Below, piece after piece: positions 59,407 to 64,000 of a stretch of DNA of 64,000 nucleotides. The first letter of the stretch is position 1. Each line of letters opens with the position of its first letter. The notes beneath the pieces were generated by a model. That model saw only the letters and a program-made list of their open reading frames with translations, was not told where the DNA came from and ran no database searches. The stretch comes from Ancylostoma caninum (taxonomy: Eukaryota; Nematoda; Chromadorea; Rhabditida; Ancylostomatidae): NCBI GenBank assembly GCA_037903475.1, contig JBAJFG010000441.1, positions 992,001 to 1,056,000 on the forward strand, given 5' to 3'. The position numbers and the translations under genes were made by a program.

Positions 59407-60466
59407 GTTTTGGTTTTTTAATGCTTATCTCGTGGAATGAGTTTCAAGTGGATGGTTACGTAGCAGTTCAGAATGTGGCATTTCTACTGCAGCTTCGAGT
59501 AGAGTTAGGTAGTGTTTTCCCGTCTCCTAGAAGTCAATCGTTACTTTCTAAAACATTCTACGCTAGCTATAAAGAAATAGCGAATCATTATATAGGCGAT
59601 ACCAAATGAACGAAGTTGGAATGTGCAATAGAGCCGAGGGCCACTAACTTCTGCTTCAGAATTATGACCAGAGAGGTAAGGCGGGAATTTTTCCGCACCG
59701 TGCCAAATATGATGTGCGTCCTACATTTTCTTGATGTAGTAAAACTTTGTGTAACAAAAATGGCTAGAATTGTGCGGACATAAGTCTTCTTCTAGGGAAT
59801 ATTCCCTGTAGAAAAAAAAACAGCTTTGTGGCATCAGAAATGTGGTGTGTGAGTCATAGTGTTTCCTCTTGGATTCGTTTTTCATTAATAGTTACATATT
59901 TTCTGGAGATTATCCCCAATGAGGGGCTCAACTTGAATTTAAAAAAAAAGCCCCAACGGCTCGAGTTAAATTTAATTCGAATTAGGAATTAAATTACATT
60001 AATAAGCATGCCATTTTATTTTCGACTCAGTGAGCATTAGTTACTTTTGTCTTTAGTTCTTCATCTTAACTGGTTGCTGTTCTTTGTCTACATTTTTTTG
60101 CATATCTTCATGGTGTAGGAAACAAATCAATAGTAGCAATGATTGATAATTAACAGTGATTACAGTGATAATAATGATCAATGAGGGTTGTGGTGTATTC
60201 CTCATCAAGGAACATCAAATTTTCACTGGATTCCCCTTCCACCATGCAGGATTCCTCATACAATACTAGGCAGGCATGTACATGCCCTTATTAATAGAGC
60301 TCTCTATTAGTTTGCAGAATACATGTGCACCGACGTCTATGTACACTTTTTTCTCGGAATGAGATCATCTTCCATCTGCTACCAATTTTAATAAAACAGC
60401 ATATCCCGGAGAACGCGTCTTAGGCCTCTTAGGCCTCCGCGTCTTGGACCTCCCCGCCCCTGGCGC
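59407..60466. other. unassigned DNA
   Basis: Could be intron between the two minus-strand candidate exons. No repeat or exon identified. Confidence 0.35.
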
Positions 60467-60750
60467 TCATCTATGGTAGATAGAAGAGCACTGAAGTGCA
60501 TCCGTCTCTTCACACTTCACACTTGCTTTGTTTCTGGGAGTCTGACGCTCCAAAGCATTCTTCGAAACTGCATTTTTTGCTGTTATTGCAAAAGCTCGAG
60601 AGGACAAAGTTGCATGACGCATTTTCTGACTTTTTCCTGGATAAACTACTGATTCTGGAAGTTGTTCAGCAATCATGCTTATCGGCGATGCGTGTCGTAC
60701 AATGTGCCCTTTCGTGTAGACTTTACCACTTCCTCATTGCCTCGTGGCAA
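60467..60750 (-). CDS. candidate terminal exon, basic hydrophilic protein
   Basis: Minus-strand frame open for about 94 codons before the stop; first ATG at 60676. It reads RHASPISMIAEQLPESVVYP, LSSRAFAITAKNAVSKNALE and ends KCEETDALQCSSIYHR. Composition (A, S, K, E, T) is protein-like. The upstream limit is a TAA near 60758, so an acceptor or the internal ATG must set the start. No domain recognised. Confidence 0.36.
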
Positions 60751-63700
60751 TTACAGCTTATCTAGCTATCATGAAACTCGTGGAAATCGCTTTACCACGA
60801 GTTCGTGGATTCCATCCCGGTTAGCGTTGTTTTGGTGTTAATCTCTGTTTCCTAGCGTGATTCTGAGTTCCGTTTCCCCCGTTGTTTTTTGTTTGAGCAC
60901 CTGTTCGATGAGAAATATTGCCGAAAGCGTGACTAGAAGTTCAAGTCGACGTTGGCTTCAACTGATTCATTAGGTGCACTGATGTATGAACTACTGGTCA
61001 CCCAACAAAATAAGAAATTCTCGTAATTATTTCCATGTTACTTTAAGGTTTCAGGTTGGGGCGGTGGGCGGGAGTGACAATGAAAGTCAAAAGGCTTGCC
61101 GTAAAATAAAATTTTCAGGATGAGTGCCGCTACATGCTTTGTTTAGGAGTTGTTTATTTATGCAAGTTGGTTATATCATTCATTGTAACTATGGTCAACA
61201 AGATGGTTGTGGTTGTGGGAATAATGGTAATTTACCAATAATTATGCAGTTGCAGTTGTTAATTACTTTATTTTGTTTATGTGGTTTAGTATTTTCTACT
61301 GGACAAGTCCATCCCCTTGCAGGTCTTCCTTTCACGTGGGATCGGTATCCATGATCGAGGCTACCCCGGGTAGGACCATGCCTCACGTTTTCAAAGCGAA
61401 TTTGTACCCATAAATTAGTGCAGACTCAGATCAGCAGAGAAATATCCAATCACTGCAAGCAAATAAGCCAAAAAACAATGAATAGTACCCCACTCCCCCA
61501 CCCCCCCCCCCCCCCTCCATCCTGTACATAATACCTGTCATTCACAAAAAACACCCCCCCCTCCTCCCCCTGCCTTCAAAGGCATCTGGACAAATTTGGG
61601 CAGAAGAGCACACGTTTTCATCGATGAGAAGTGGTAGTTGAACATCACGAGTATTCAGCTTTCCCAATTCTACCTGTTACTCAACCGTGGGTTGAATTGG
61701 CCATGAGCACAAAATAACCCCCCCCCCCCTTTTCTGATGAACGTCAGCCCAGAGATCGTATTCTTCATAAGAAATGATGGTGAAGCTTCCAAACAAGGTA
61801 ACAGAACCCGTGATAAAGTTCGAAGTAAACCCAAGATTGAAATCTAGAAGCGGTATTCACGACGCTTTTCCTTGGCGTGGATTCATTGAAAACAAAGGTG
61901 AGTTCTTATCCTTATGAACTCGAATCAATGGGGCAGAATATTGGCCGCTGTGAAATCTCATGAAAATGTTTACCCGAGCCAGGATGTACATATTATCGTC
62001 GAGATTACTCATGATAGTTTATTTACCTAGTCATCCCATCATCTGATACCCATCAATGCGTTTACCTATGCGTCATGGGTACGCGATTATTTAACCTTTC
62101 AACGAGGTATCCACAGTCCACATGCGTCATTGAGTTCACTTGGCGTGAATGTGTTAACATTCTCCAAATTTGCCCACCATTGATGCTGGCTTCAGCACGT
62201 CTACCCTGGGTAATCTCAATAATTCATCTAGGCCCAGGTCCTGTTATCAGTGCAGAATAAGAGAACTTCACCCCAAATTTTACCCCATGGACTGGTAATG
62301 AATTTTCCAATGAATGTTGAAGAAATGATAAATTAGAGACGTAAACACGTCTACCATATGTTAGCTCGATAGTGGTACTTACGACTGTTGATTTTCGTGG
62401 GAATGTGCCTTGCAGATATCTAACCTAGAAATGCTCCGAGCCTCTTCGAGTACTTTCTGAAGAACGCGATCGCTTTCAGACATCCGAAATCCACCCTATC
62501 CGTTCCTAAACATATGCAAAAATTGGAGCTAAGTAGCCAAGGCCTACAAAGCATATCAGATAAGACTTCACAATACATTTTTAGCCACTTCCATGTTGTT
62601 ATTCTCTCGCAAATGGTCATTGATCACTACTTATGTTAGTTATGTCTGAAAACACCTCCTTTGTTGAAATTACATTCCATTCCGTTACCTCTTTGGAGGT
62701 TATGCAATGGAAAATATTTCACACATCTTTGGCTGAGACGTGTTCCTCGTCTAGATCTCGATGATATTTCGCTGACTAAATGTTTAAAATGAGTGGATAT
62801 GCTTATAGCTGAGATCCTGGATCTGAGTTTAACGCTCGGATTACACTAGGAAGTCTCTGAAATCTTGCAAGTAAGTTACAAACTTTGCTATTTGATCGTT
62901 CCTCCATGATGTTCAAAGTGTTTTATTGCACTCACGGTGCGCTACAGACATAAGGAGAAAATTACAACCATTAGAACTGGAAACCTAGATGAAAATCCAA
63001 AAAAATAGGAAATGATGAAGGGGAAAAATAAAAATGGGAAGTGAAAAAAATAGGAAATGATGAAGACGAAATTGTACACTGAATTGCTCGGAAGTACTTA
63101 GCTTTAGATCCAAGAGATGTCCGTTCAAGAGTAAAAATTCTAGTTTAAACTTTTCAAATGCAGCTTTCATCCTCTGCCTAGGCACTGGTTTCTTACATTC
63201 GATAATCTAATCGGACCAGAAGTTAAAATCCACTAGCTCAGCGCATTTCATGATTGTCATCAACTGGTATTCATGACAGGACTAGTTATCAAAAAGTCTG
63301 CTGGCTTTCAGTACATGATACAAAACTACGTAACTGTTGGAGCTGGTTAGTTACCCTCAACGGTAATCATGCTCTTTTAAAAATTATTAAAATGTTCGCA
63401 AAATTCCACGATTGGATCTCAAAAATATGTACATACTTATGTAAAAGGGGCTCTTCATGAAGGAGGAACCTACGGTTTTAAGAAAATCATGATTTACTTA
63501 TTTTTTAACTCTTTTCTCCTTTTCCTCTTTATTTTCTTGTGTCGTTCTTCCGCTCCTGTAGCAATTCTTCTCCGTTTTGCTTTTTGTTCTCATTTCTCTC
63601 CTCCTGATCCCCCACTTCACCAAAAAGCCTCAGCAGGACTAAAATAAAATGTGTTGAAAGTAGAGGCGAAAGGGATTACATTCTCTTTGCTTACTTTTCC

Positions 63701-64000
63701 TTTCTATTCACCTTACTGTGTTTATTCTCTTGCGTTTTTTTTTTCAAAAATGAAATCGTCATCTATATTTTTTGTACGCTTACTTTTTCTTTACTCCTTC
63801 ATGAACACTAGGTGAGCAAGAACGAGTATCGTAGGGATGCAGGTGAGCGAGGTAGGGGTGGGAGCTGGGGGGGGGGGGGGAGGAGGTAAAGAGGTTTCGC
63901 GTCAAGTACTACAGAGGTTCTTCGCGTTAAGAGGTCAAGGAGGGCCCGTGGCATTGAGTTGCTTCCATAGAGATAACAAGAGGTGGCCGGACCCTCCAGC
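60751..64000. other. unassigned DNA with homopolymer tracts
   Basis: C tracts at about 61499-61516 and 61720-61729 and a G tract at about 63867-63879. A T-rich patch at 61140-61310 contains a plus-strand MQLQLLITLFCLCGLVFSTG frame (ATG near 61244) that resembles a signal peptide, but I found no following exon. Confidence 0.35.

Noticed and set aside
59250..59609. 119-codon plus-strand frame with a hydrophobic segment resembling a collagen N-terminus
   Set aside because: No Gly-X-Y exons follow, and the minus strand of the same DNA has a better exon with a strong acceptor.
61140..61310. Third mitochondrial insert, suggested by T-rich GTT/GGT/TTA codon use
   Set aside because: No frame under either code matches a mitochondrial protein I recognise.

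Overview
The window reads as nuclear DNA of a clade V parasitic nematode, most likely a strongylid (hookworm or relative). This is inferred from the gene families and intron style, not from a search. Introns end in TTTCAG or TTCCAG, and there are a cuticle collagen, a major-sperm-protein (MSP) domain gene and a secreted ten-cysteine TIL protease inhibitor. Mariner and hAT debris is common, and mitochondrial fragments follow the nematode gene order and the invertebrate mitochondrial code. Genes are small-exon and sparse; most of the window is intergenic and repeat-rich.

Layout. 2.0-4.4 kb: a two-exon TIL inhibitor on the minus strand, whose 2.2-kb intron holds two mariner remnants. 7.0-9.6 kb: an eight-exon plus-strand gene in which a hydrophobic N-terminus and an Arg/Ser-rich region join an MSP domain; its third intron is a nested palindromic repeat. 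9.8-12.4 kb: a cluster of non-autonomous DNA elements, including an intact-ended hAT with an 8-bp target duplication. 12.9-13.3 kb (minus) and 13.8-18.4 kb (plus): a small basic protein head-to-head with a 12-exon cuticle collagen carrying a long threonine-rich tail. 18.5-24.3 kb: MITEs and a retroelement tail with a hammerhead-like motif. 24.4-35.1 kb: several candidate small genes plus a minisatellite-bearing repeat. 35-55 kb: mostly unassigned DNA with MITEs, tRNA-derived SINE-like copies, a cox1 insert and a nad2/cytb insert. 55.8-60.8 kb: a few minus-strand candidate exons. 60.8-64 kb: nothing I can assign.

The three well-supported genes (TIL inhibitor, RS-MSP, collagen) have exon chains whose splice phases close perfectly. 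They are unrelated in function and share no operon-like spacing. What links them is that each carries mobile-element insertions in its introns; one hairpin MITE family (ends CTTAAAGGCAG) sits in introns of both the MSP and the collagen gene.

The most unusual item is the RS-MSP gene. The remaining candidate genes rest only on open frame, composition and splice phase and should be read as hypotheses.
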